Below, in pieces: positions 14,101 to 26,100 of a DNA stretch of 64,000 nt; position 1 is the stretch's first letter, and each line of letters begins with the position of its first letter. The notes under the pieces are model-generated. The model did not search any database. It was not told where the DNA came from and worked only from the letters and a program-made list of their open reading frames with translations. The position numbers were made by a program, and so were the translations under genes. The stretch spans positions 7,456,713 to 7,520,712 of the forward strand of contig CM055100.1 in NCBI GenBank assembly GCA_029204225.1, given 5' to 3'. This stretch comes from Diphasiastrum complanatum (lineage: Eukaryota > Streptophyta > Lycopodiopsida > Lycopodiales > Lycopodiaceae).

Positions 14101-17100
14101 CCTTGCTGATTTTTCTCTCTTTGCTGAGGGCTTTCGTCTCTTTGCTTCAGCAACATTCAGCACAGTTTGGAGGAGGACCAGCTCCTATCCAAGCATTTTC
14201 CTTGGGGGAGCTTTAGCAGATAGTTAGCGGAAGTACTTCCGCTAAATTTGGCAACCGGAAAAAAAAAATTTGGACAGATTATTTCCGGCGCCCAAGTTCC
14301 AACCCTCTATCACCAATTTCCAGCTTGTTTGCAGGCTCATCTCTTTCATCCGTTCCTCCTCCCATTTTCAGCCCTCTCACTTTTGTTTGCAGGCTGTCCA
14401 GCCACTTCATACTTGTCACTTTAGTCCGTTTTTGTCTCCGTTTGCAGCCATTTTTCACACCTTGTTTGCAGGCTGTCCATCGCCCATCCTCAACCAAATT
14501 TCACGAAATTCCGACTCCGTTTGATATTCCAATTTGTCACTTGCCTCCTGGCTGTCCAGCGCATTTTCACAGCCTTCATTTTCACTTTTTTCATTTGCTG
14601 ATTGTTGTCCTTTCTTAGTTGTGATAATAGTGGTTTTAATAGACTAATTTGGGGTGACAACAAGAGTCCGCCCTCTCAAGTTTTCGTCTATTCCTTCCAC
14701 TATCATTATGGCACATTCACCTACCCCGAGTGAGACTACTCATGAAACCTTATCCGATCAGTTTCGTCACATGGATGAGACCCTTTCTGGCCTCGTTCTT
14801 CGCTTCGATACCGTTATGACCGGCTTTGCTACTATGCAGTCATAGATTGATTCTTTACAGCCTCATGGTCCTGATAAAGCTCCTATTTTTCCTTCATTTG
14901 GGACTCCCCCTCCATTTGGATTTCCATCTTCCTCTGCTAGTCAGCCTGGTGGTGGACCGTTCATTCCACCTAACCCATCTCCTGGTTTCTTTTCACGTCC
15001 CCCACTTCCTGAGCCACACTTTGCTTGAGACTTTCGTGATAGGGTACAGCTTGCTACCTATTCCGGTTCCTCTGACGGGAACTTATTAGAGAATTGGTTT
15101 GCTAAGCTTGACACATATTTTCAAATCTACCCTAAGCCTGATCCTCAGAAGATCCAGTTCGTGCTTTACATTTAGATGGACGCGCCGCCACGTGGTGGCG
15201 AGTTTATAGAGCTAATCCTGATCGGGAAGGGCTCCATTTATGGCATACTTTTCGCCGTGACCTCCGTCATGCTATGATTGACCCTCAGTGGCTCGACCAC
15301 CAACGTGATACATTTCGTAGTCTCACTCAGACCAGTGATCTTGCTTCTTATACAGATCAGTTTATGGAGCTTTCTTATCTTTTCACAGATCTACAACCCA
15401 CTGAGCTTATTTCTCGTGACATTGCTGGGCTTCGTGGTGCTTTATGTTATGATGTTTCTTCCTTCCGTCCTCCCACACTTGTTGAGGCGATGTCTCTTGC
15501 CAGTACTTTACAGCATAAGTACTCTGACACTCTTCCTTCCCGCTTCTCCCGACCCCATCCTTCTGCTTCATCTTTTCCCGCTGCGTCCACCCCTACACCT
15601 ACCCCTTCTGTTCCAGCTCTCTCCATTGTCCCTTCGTCTCCTCGTCCTCCGACTCCTCGACCTGCTTTTGTCCGACGTTACACGTCTGCAAAGTTCGCTG
15701 ACCTTCAGCAGCAGCGTCTTTGCTTTCGTTGTAAGAGTCCTGACCATTTTGCGCGTGATTGTCGTCAGCCTCTCCCTACTACTACTGCTGTTTTTTACCA
15801 TGAGGGCACTACTCCAGATGATTCCGATATCTACATTCATATTTTTGATGAGCCTGACCTATCCTCTGAGCCTTCCACTAATTTACTTCCTGCTACTTGC
15901 CATGCTCAGCTTGCCTATGCTACTTGGACAGGGCGTCCTGGTCCTCGCTCCATTCGGTTACGTGTACGTATTACAGGTCGTGAGTATATTGCTTTAGTTG
16001 ATACTGGCAGCACTCATTCTTTTATTAGCAGTTATATCACTCGTCGGATATGTGCTTCACCTATTCCTGCTTCACAGCCTCTCACAGTTGAGGTTGCCAG
16101 TTCCCATTCTTTTCCTAGTTCTCAGATGTTTCAGCGTTTACCATACCACATTGGAGATTTTTCTGGACAGGCAGATCTTTACATTATTCCTATGGACCGT
16201 TATGATCTTATCCTTGGTGCTGATTGGTTTGCATCTCTTGGAGCCGTTACACTGGACTTGACACAGCAGACATTGACATTTGTACTTGATGCAATTACAC
16301 ACTCACTTGTTGGCATTGATTCTCAGGGAGACTTCCAGTTGGTTACCGGGAAGCAATTTATGCGTAGCCTGCCAAAGGCTGACGATGCAGCTCTTCTTTC
16401 CATTCAGAGTACATCAGTTGTTGCTTCACTTTCACCATCCGTGGGTCCTCTTCCTCAGGTTGATGCTGCTTCGGATTTACAGGTTGTTGTTGTGTGCCTT
16501 GCGCCTATATGCCTTGATTCACAGATATCGTATTCAGTGATCATTCCTGGTTTCATTGATATTGAGGCCGTATACCTTGGTGGTATTTCTACTATTGCTT
16601 TTGCGCATACTTCAAATTGCCCTCCTAGTTCGGTGGTTGGTGCAATATCTTCTCCATTGGTCTCTATATCTCCATCTCTTGAGTCTGTTATGGCCGATGT
16701 TCCTGCTAATTTCTATGGGGTTCTTCATGGGTCCACGTTTGATGGTTCCCTCGCTATTGGTGATCAGGTTGTATCTTCTTTCGCTTTACTCCATGGATCT
16801 CTGCTTGAGGTTTGTGATCTGCCTCATGATATTTCTACGGTTCCTGACATGATTCATGCGCCTTTGGCCCTTACTGTTACACATTTTTCATCCGAGGATA
16901 TTTGCCAGATGGTCACTATTACTTATCTAGGGTATTTAAATGTTGGGATCTTTCTAGATGAGTACACGGACATCCTTCCGTCTCATGGTGTTTCTACATA
17001 TAGGTTTGCTGCAGTCCATGCCGATGGTATACACTTTTGGGTTCATGCGACTGATTCCTTTTTACCTCTTGATATTTGGCATTCCTGGTTATTACGTATC

Positions 17101-20100
17101 GCTTGGATTTCATTTGGACCTATTGCTTACACTACTGCTTCATTTTCAGCTTAGGACGGCCATCCCATTGGACCAAAAATTGAATCTGCCGGTGGCGTCG
17201 ACTATGGTATAGACAAACCTGTAATATAGCAGCAGGTAAAAATGGAAATAACTCTGGAGCAGTAGGAAACTCAGCATCACAAGGAGCGTCATCCTCAATA
17301 GCAGCACGTAATAAACTGACATGGAATACATCACAGGCGCGTGTGGAAGCAGGAAGCTGTAAGCGATATGTAACTGGACTAAGAACCACCAAAATGCGAT
17401 AAGGCCCATAATAACGTGGTGCAAGCTTCTCGGTAGAAGCATGGCCCTGGACAAAATGATGACGTGCAAACCGTAGGCGTAGATAAACCATATCTCCAAG
17501 CTACATGGGAGCCTATTGATGTCTTTTATCATACACCATCACTTGCGGATCAGGCTCGTGCTCTTGCTACACTTGTTGATTCCTCTACATCAGATGTTGC
17601 TCTAGCTGTTGATGCACCAGAGCTTGCTGCTACTTGATCCAGTTTCTTTTCGGCAATTGGGTCTTTTTCTTTTGTGCCAAGGAGAGTTATGGACTCGGCT
17701 CATTACATTCGCCGCGTCCATTTACATTTACTTTACTTCATGCATAAGCAGGCCTTGGGCCCTTTTTTATTCATTAGTGACGCTTAGACTATATGGTTGG
17801 CCTTTGGCCTTATTATTCATTATTAGGCCATTTGGACATATTACTGGAGAGTGGGGGCCTTCTTGGAGGGCGCACTATTTTCCCTCCCAGTTGGGCCCTA
17901 GCCACCGGAAGCTTCCTTTTAGGGCTTCCTCTTGGCTATAAGTAGGGAAACTGTGTCATTTGTTATTCCGCTGATGATATTGATCTCTCTCTTTAGCCTC
18001 CTTAATCTCTCACTTTCCTGCTTTCTAGGGTTAAGTCTTGCTTATGTGCTGCTTTCATAGCTTAAGTCTTGCCTATGTGATGCTTTCATAGCTTAGCTCT
18101 AGATCAGTTGTGACTCTATTCGTAACTGCAACTGCCAACAGCACGTAGTGGCTTAATCCTAATTGTAAAGTATAGATTAACTATTCTTTTAATCAGTTAG
18201 CTATGTGTATATATACAGCGACTTATCAGTTGCTTCACTTAAGCTCCATGGATAAGCTCTACAAACACTAAACATCCAGAGCACAATTGTTTTGTTCTTT
18301 CTCTCTGTTATCACAGAGTATCGTCTAAGGAAGAACACGAATCTGTCTGCATTCAGACTGTATTTTCTACAGGACTAAATATATCAATGTTCCAAGTAAT
18401 CTAGATCGTGTATGTTGAATGCCTACTTCATTAGGTTCAGATAGATTCATGCTCGTAGATAAACTTATTCGTAGATTAAAATATTCATGTGACTAATAGC
18501 ATACATCGATTTGTCGTTCTAATCACCTCACCTAAAACGCTTCCGCAAAGCTAAATCTAAAACCCAAATAATTCATACATGGCTATGGAATCGATCTTGT
18601 CGATCCGGTGACTTCAAAGCCGTGATCAAGTAAGGCAGACTTCGATCTGTCAAAGTCTATCTGAATCCGATAGACGTAGTTGCATGCACGGAGGATCCCG
18701 CATGCTTCACTCTATCGCGATGGGTGCAGACATCGAATCCCAACATGGTATCAGAGCAGTTATCACTACTCTCTGATTCTTGCAGGTGGAACTGACATTA
18801 TCAGAAAGATTGTTCTGATACAGTGTAGACATTTTCCAATCATATAATCTACTATTTGCATACACCCATCCTGAAATTCCAAATGGATCCGCAACCACAG
18901 TCTGCTCTAATGGTAGACAAACTCAATGGTTTGAACTACCACTTATGGAAATTCAAGATGAGGGTTGTACTGATGGCCAAGGAGCTTTAGGAAATAGTCA
19001 TTGGAACCGAACTAATTCCCAGTGTCGATAAGCAAGCCATTTCCAAGTGGAAGCTCAGGGATGGCAAGGCCTTCGCCTTGATCACCCTTAACATCTCCGA
19101 CACACAGATTGGCCACATCAGACAAGCCCAATCTTCAAAAGAAGCTTGGAACATATTGAGTACACTATACGAAGTGAGAGATGTCACTTCGAAGCTGCAT
19201 CTGAGGAGAAAATTCTTCTCACTCAGAATGTCCGATAGTGATTCTGTTCAGAATCACATTAATCGAATTAAGACTCTATTAGAGCAGATGGCGGCAATAG
19301 GTTCAGTCGAGAACTCCGACGTTGTAATGACCTTATTGTCCAGTTGGCCAACCTCTTATGAAAACTGGGTGATGATGATAACCACACACTCGGATATAAC
19401 ATTGTCCAGAGTCTTAATCATGCTGTTGCAGGAGGAAACAAAAAGAAATGGGGCATCCTCGTCCTCCATCAACAACTCACAAGCATTATTCACCAAGAAG
19501 AACACAAGCAACAAAAGAAGAAAGTTGTCTGACACAACGACAGCAATCAGAAGCAATCACAGAAGACTCAGAATCAGCCACCTGCTCAGAACAAGAAAAG
19601 ACTCTTCTGCAGGTACTGCAAGAGGACGAACCATGAAATCCAGGACTGTCGAATCTTGAAGTTCAACAACGACAAGAAGAAGCAACTGGATCAGCAAGCC
19701 CATGCAGCCAACACAAAGCAGAAGATCGAAGAAAACGACGATGAGCAAGAAGTCTTCATGGTGAACCATCACCATGTCGAACAATCGGAAGAATGATTCC
19801 TCGATTCTGGAGCAACGCAACATATGACAAGCCACCAAGAACAGTTTATCGATTATTCAGCCTACAACAAATTCGTTCACCTTGGAAATAGCAGCTCATA
19901 GAGAATTGAAGGTGAAGGTACTGTAAGACTGAATTTTCAGAATGGATTATCAAAGCTCATACCAAATGTATTGTACGTCTCAAATCTAACGACAAATCTG
20001 CTGTCAGTCAGTTGAATAACAGACTTAGCACATAAGGTAGAGTTTCAGGTAGATTCATGTCGAATTCTTGATAAATGCACGAGAGTCCTTGCACTCAGAA

Positions 20101-23100
20101 AGAGGCAAGGATATCTCTATAGGCTTAGTCATTGTAATTTTGTAACTTATCGTGCTTTAAGCAGTTCAACATCTGTTAATAAATGATTGATTTGGCATTA
20201 TAGACTTGGTCACCTTAATCATGTATCAATAGGCTACATGTCTAGACATTGTTCAGTTCATGATTTAGACTATAGAATTGTCGACCCTCCTGTCTGCCAA
20301 AGCTGCATCATAGGAAAGCAGGCAAGAAGGCCATTTAAGTCAAATCAAGAACACATATCTAAAGATTTGCTAGACATTGTACATACTGATGATATATGTG
20401 GCCCAATGCAAACACCATCACTGCTTCATGCTAAATTCTTTATTACATTCATAGATGACAACTCTAAAAGGACTGCTGTAAATCTTCTAAAGCACAAATC
20501 TGAAGCCTTCTAGTTCTTCAAGAAATATAAAGAAAATGTTGAGTTGCAGACAGGCAAGAAGATCAAAGCTCTTAGGAGCGAGTACATCTCAAATCAAGGA
20601 TTATTGCTCAGCCAACGACATCGAGCAACAGTTTGATGCTTCCTATTCTCCACAGTCTGGAGAACAGGACCTTAGTCGAGTCTGCCAAATGCATGATAAC
20701 TCATGCTTTGTTGCCCAAATAATTCTGGCAACATGTTGTATCAACAACAACTTACGTGTAGAACCGATGTATAACTAAAGCCTTACTTGACAGCAAAACT
20801 CCTCATGAAGTTTGGACAAGATACAAACCTTCATTAGAACATCTGAAAGCATTCGGATGCACTGCCTATGCTCATGTCCCAAAGGACAACAGAAAGAAAT
20901 TAGATGAGCATTCATTCAAGACTATTTTTGTTGGCTATTGTACTTCTAATGGAATGTATAGACTGTACAATATAGAAACCTGTAAAGTTTTTACTAACAG
21001 GGATGTGACTTTTATCGAAGATCAGTTTATTGATTTGAAGGGCAAGGACCAAATGCAGTCTACATTTTCTGCCCCGACCACTGATACTTATCGGAAGATC
21101 ATTTCGATTCCTTCCAGTAGTCACTTAGAAGAAGACGAAGAAGCTGCAACTCAGGAGCAGCTGACACAGCCGACACAACGAATTTTGCAGCCAGAAACTT
21201 TGACCAGAAGATCAACAAGAACTCGAACTCAACCTGTCCGATACACTGATGTTACAGGCCGAGGAACAACACATGGACTGTCACCAAGCTGCCAGCAAAC
21301 AAAAAGGTAATTGACTGCAAATGGATCTTTAAGATGCAATACAAAGCAGACAGCGGTATCCACAAAAGGAAAGCTCGACTCGTGGCAAGATGATTCTCAC
21401 AGATTCCCAATATCCGACTACTTCGAAACTTTCAGCCCAGTCATCAAGCACACCTCTATTCGACTGCTACTTTCATATTCATATGCTGCTGCTACAAATC
21501 TTGAGGTACACCAAATAGATGTACAAACAATATTCCTCAATAGAGTTATCGAGGAGGATATCTACATAATCCAGCCAGAAGGCTAAATCCTCAATGGTCA
21601 ACAAGATCAAGTATGCAAACTCCATAAAGCTTTGTACGGTCTGAAGCAATCATCTAGAGCATGGTTTCATCGAATCAACACGTTCTTGATCGATCATGGA
21701 TTCCAACCTAGCTCTACAGACTATAATGTATATTTCAAAGGTGTTAATCGATTCTTTGTCATCGTCACACTTTACGTGGATGATATGTTGTTGTTTGGCA
21801 ACAATATTGCTCTGACAAAGGATACGAAGAGGATGCTATCCCAAGAATTCGAGATGACAGATCTTGGAGAAGCGCATTATTGTCTCGGGATTCAAATCCA
21901 CAGAGACAGAAGCAAAAGACTCTTCTATATTACTCAGCAGAGGTATTTTTATAATTTGCTGATGAAATTCAATTTCATGAATTGCAAGTCTAAACCCATG
22001 GATCCAAGTCTTAAATTATCCAAGGAACAGTGCCCTCAGACCAATGAGGAGAAGGCCGAAATGAAGGGATACCCATATCAATCTATTATCGGGTCCCTGA
22101 TGTAGGCAATGATCTCGACCAGGCCAGATCTTGCATATGCCATCAATTCCTTGAGTTAGTACATGACCAATCCTAGCACGATCCACTAGAAAGCTCTTAT
22201 CAGAGTAATCAGATATGTACGAGCTACTATTTTATGTACGAGCTACTATTGACCTCTGTATCTGCTATGGTGATGATAATCCATCCGATATCCATACTCT
22301 TCATGGATATCCAGATGCAAACTGGGCAGGCGATATTGACACCAAAAAATCGACTTCTGGATTTGTCTTCCGATTCAACAATGGTCCGATATCTTGGAAC
22401 AGTCGAAAACAAACCTCCATTGCAATGTCATCTACAGAACCTGAATACATTGCAGCCTCTCAAGCTGGTTGAGGAATTTATTGTCTGACAGTCTTCTCTA
22501 ACAATGATACAATCTGATAATTAGAGTGCTATTGCATTATCTATCAATCCTAGATTTGATTCTAGGAGAAAGCACATCGAAATCAGTTATCACTACATCA
22601 AGAGCAAGATATCAAACAAGGAGGTAAGTCTGAAATTTTGCAAAACCCAATACATGGCAGCTGACATATTTACAAAGGGATTGAATCAGGAAGCACACAA
22701 GAATTTTTGTGCTATCTTGAATTTACAAATCAAGGCATTCAAGGATCCAGATTAAGGGAGGGTGTTGGATTTTTATCCTCTCCATCCCTATATCTCTACT
22801 AATCTAGATCCATTCACTAGTTGTTGTAACTACTTGCATAGTGGGGAATCTTGGCGCTCTGTCACACCTGTAACAATAATGGTGTTAGCTAATAAATTAT
22901 AGTCACTAATTACTCATTAGTAATCAAACTATAGACTGAACTTTTGTTGGGATTCAATGTCTGCGCCCATCTCGATAGAGCGAAGCGAGTGGAATCCTCG
23001 GTGCATGCAACTACGTCTATCGGCTTTAGATTGACTTCAACAGATTGAAGTCTGCCTTACTTGATCACGGCTTCGGATGTTCAGTGTTTGTGGAGCTTAT

Positions 23101-26100
23101 CCATGGAGCTTAACCGAAGCAACTGATAAGTTGCTGTATAAATACACATGGCTAACTGATTAAAAGAATAGTTAATCTATACTTTACAATTAGGATTAAG
23201 GCATTACGTGATGTTGGCAGTCGCCCTCGAACAATATCTGGAGATTCTGTCCGGTCGTGATGAAGGTACTGTTGAGTCGCCGATCGATCGACATCGACTT
23301 TTGGAGTTGATATGTCAATAAGTCGGACAAGTTGGATATGTCGATAAGTCGGACAAGTCAAGTAAGCCGATATGTCGGTTGAGTCGACAAGTTGGACTCC
23401 CTGATATGTCGGCCAAGTCGGCTAAGTCGGGCTTCCCCGATATGTCGGCTGAGTCGTTAGGACACTGTCATCGATTTCTTTGTATTTCTGCAGATTGTTA
23501 GGAAACAAGTGTATTTCCATAGAGTACACCTGTAGGCTGTAGCCGGCACTAGCTCCGCTGCAGCATCCATTCCACCTTCTTCTGGAGAGACTCCTACAGT
23601 GCCAACAGGTGGGGCGGGCAATAGTGCTATTGGTAGGGCTGGAGGTGTTAGGGGACAAGGTCGAGGACATGTGAGAGGCAAGGATGTTTATGAGGCAGCC
23701 TACCAGCAGTCGCATAGGGATGCAGCTGCTATTGTTGTTAGGAGGTGCTTTTACTTGTGCGACCTCCCCTTTCATGTGGCCATGACCCTTGCATGGAGGG
23801 ATATGATGCGAGCAGTATCTCGTATCGGTGTTGAGTGGGAGGGCCCGACCATGAAACAAATGAGGACAAGAGAGCTACATGCTGAGCGGCAGTCCGTGGA
23901 TACTGACCTACAACCCATTAGGAAGTCATGGGCGAGGTATGCATGTAACCTTACATCTTGAAAACCTTTGCACTTACTAATTTAGTACTTTCAAGTTTCT
24001 AACTTTGACCTTTCAATCTCCAAATTTGCAAGTTGGTTAAAAGGAGTCAACTTTCAAATTTGAACTTTATTTGAGTCTTTGGTGTTCAATGCTGAGTGCT
24101 CACTACTCTAGCTCGTAACCTGGTAGCCTGAGGCCTGCAAGTTACTTGATAGTTGAAACTGTTGTCGAATGTTCTAGGTATGGATGCACCATACTATCAG
24201 ATGGTTGGACCGATGCAAGGAGACCATCTTGTGAATATATCCGTGTCTTCTTGCATGGGCACCATTTTTCTGAGATCCATTGATACGTCGAAGCCAGGCA
24301 TGGCATTGGATGGCAGGAGATTGTTTGAGTACATCTCACAGGCCATTGAGGAGGTCGGAAAAGAGAATGTTGCCCAGGTATGCGCTTGCCAATTTCAAGT
24401 TTCAACTTTCGACATTGAGCTTTGAAGTTAGTAAGCTACATTTTGTGAATCGTGATTATTGTTTTGAACGTTGCAATTTGCATTTGCCATTTGCATGAGC
24501 ATTTCATTCCATGTTCATGAGTTATGATTCGACCTTTGTCGGGATTCCAATGCAGGTCGTCACGGACAACGCGTCCAATTGTGTTGCCATGGGGAAGCTC
24601 GTGAATGAGATGTACCCTTGGATTTTTTGGAGTCCATGTGCTGCACATTGCCTTGACATTGGGAGATTACCCTAGGTCAAGGAGGTCGTAGACATGGCAC
24701 GATTCTTGGTAAGATTTGTCACCAAGAGACGAAGGGTCTTGAGCATGTTCAGGTCCTATTCCAGCTTGTGTTAGGAATTAATGGATTAATTTATTCATTG
24801 TAGAGGCCAGCCTGCGTGCTAGAAGGCCTATTTCTATTTTTAGTATAGGTGCTATCTATTTTTGTTATAGGTACCTAAGTTAGTACCAATTTTGCCAGAA
24901 TATTATAAAAATCTATTTTAACCAAGTTAGCATAGATTTCTATTGTTAAGACTTCATAATTAGCATTTCAATTGCTATTGTAGAAGGATAGCTTTTGCTT
25001 TTCATTGTGGGCAGTCTCTATAAGAGTAGATGGGCGCCCACCTCCATTGTTATCTCAATTTCTAGCTTATGAAGCATAGCTTCTTGCAGTCTCTCTTCTT
25101 CCTCAGCTTGTGGTTGATGATTTGTGTGAGTACTAATAAGATTAGTCTACTCCGATTAGAGAATCTCTTCGATTCTAACATGGTATCAGAGCCATCTCGT
25201 TAAGATCGGGATCTACGGAAGGAAGGAGAAGATCAGCGCTGCAGGTTTACTGGTGGAGGTCACATCTAGTGGGGGTACTATTTGGTGAAGGTTGCATCTG
25301 GTGGAGGCACCATCCTGTGCAGGTTTTATTGGTGGAGATCGCATCTAGTGGAGGTGTTATTTGGTGAAGGTCGTATCTGCTGGAGGCGTCATCCTGTGCA
25401 GGTTTTTCTGGTGGAGGTCGCATCTGGCGCAGGTAGCTTCTGGACAGGCAGCAGTATCAGACAGGCAGATCTGAGGGAGGCAACATCCTGGACAGCAGAA
25501 CAAGTATTTTCTTGTGCAGGTTTTATGTGGTGCAGGTTCATCTGAAGGTGGCAGCAGCAACCAGACAGGAAGTACCTGAGGCAACAGCGATCAGGACAGG
25601 TGTTCCTGAGGGCGGCAGCAGTTGGAGAAGGGGGTACCTGAGTAGGTAATATCTGAAGGCAGTACTTGAGGAAACAGTGTCCAGGCCAGGTTTTCCTGAG
25701 GGCGGCAGCAGCAGCTAGGGAAGGTGGTATCCCAACAAGCAGCGATCAGATTTTTGCATGCAGGCAGAACTGAGGAAGGCAGTATCTGTGACAAGCAAAA
25801 ACCAGATAGACAAGATCTGGACAGATATTATCTGTCTCAAAAATTGTTGCATGCAATATCTGGACAGGTGATATCCAGGGAAGACAACAATTGGACAGGT
25901 ATTATCTGAGGAAGATATTGTTGCATGCAAGTATATTCTTAGTAAAACGCCCGTCATTTTTGTACGACAAAGATGGGAGTCTGGATGAATTTGTTCTTCC
26001 AGAATCAAGCAAGTTAGATGGATCTAACTACAACTTGTGGAAGTTCAAACTTCAGAATATACTTTAGGACAAAGATTAGTGGGAAATTGTCATGGGACAA

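Larger units (their letters stand above)
13594..18127 (+). mobile_element. Gypsy-1: non-autonomous Ty3/gypsy element with AG...CT LTR ends
   Basis: Two 443-bp LTRs (13,594-14,036 and 17,685-18,127) differ at about 11 positions by eye. The element is flanked by a perfect 5-bp duplication GCAAC (13,589-13,593 and 18,128-18,132). The LTRs start AGTTATGG and end GTAACT, instead of TG...CA. The primer site TGGTATCAGAGC follows the 5' LTR. Between the LTRs are gag, a CCHC knuckle, a protease and a long open tail, with no RT, RNase H or integrase core. A small inverted fragment of an integrase C-terminus and chromodomain lies at 17,155-17,505. It needs proteins from a relative to move. It is inserted in the copia-1 5' LTR. 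Confidence 0.92.
13203..23526 (+). mobile_element. Copia-1: Ty1/copia retrotransposon with rearranged 3' LTR (gypsy-1 nested inside)
   Basis: The 5' LTR starts TGTTGGATTTC at 13,203 and ends GAATCCCAACA at 18,745, interrupted by gypsy-1. The primer site TGGTATCAGAGC (tRNA-iMet type) follows at 18,746, and gag starts at 18,883. A polypurine tract (TTAAGGGAGGG) ends at 22,762, just before the 3' LTR start. Internal order is gag, protease, integrase, RT, RNase H, as in copia. The frame carries many stops and frameshifts, so it is inactive. Only about 80 bases of the 3' LTR are in normal orientation; most of the rest is inverted (22,945-23,526). The base before insertion is AAAGT, but no matching duplication could be confirmed on the right. 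Confidence 0.88.

Noticed and set aside
15278-16852. Several plus-strand Leu-rich ORFs overlapping gypsy-1
   Set aside because: Out-of-frame shadows of the gag-protease ORF, which shows the real motifs.
23599-23961. A separate small gene at 23.6-24.0 kb
   Set aside because: It is an exon of the split hAT transposase, with a GT donor at 23,937.
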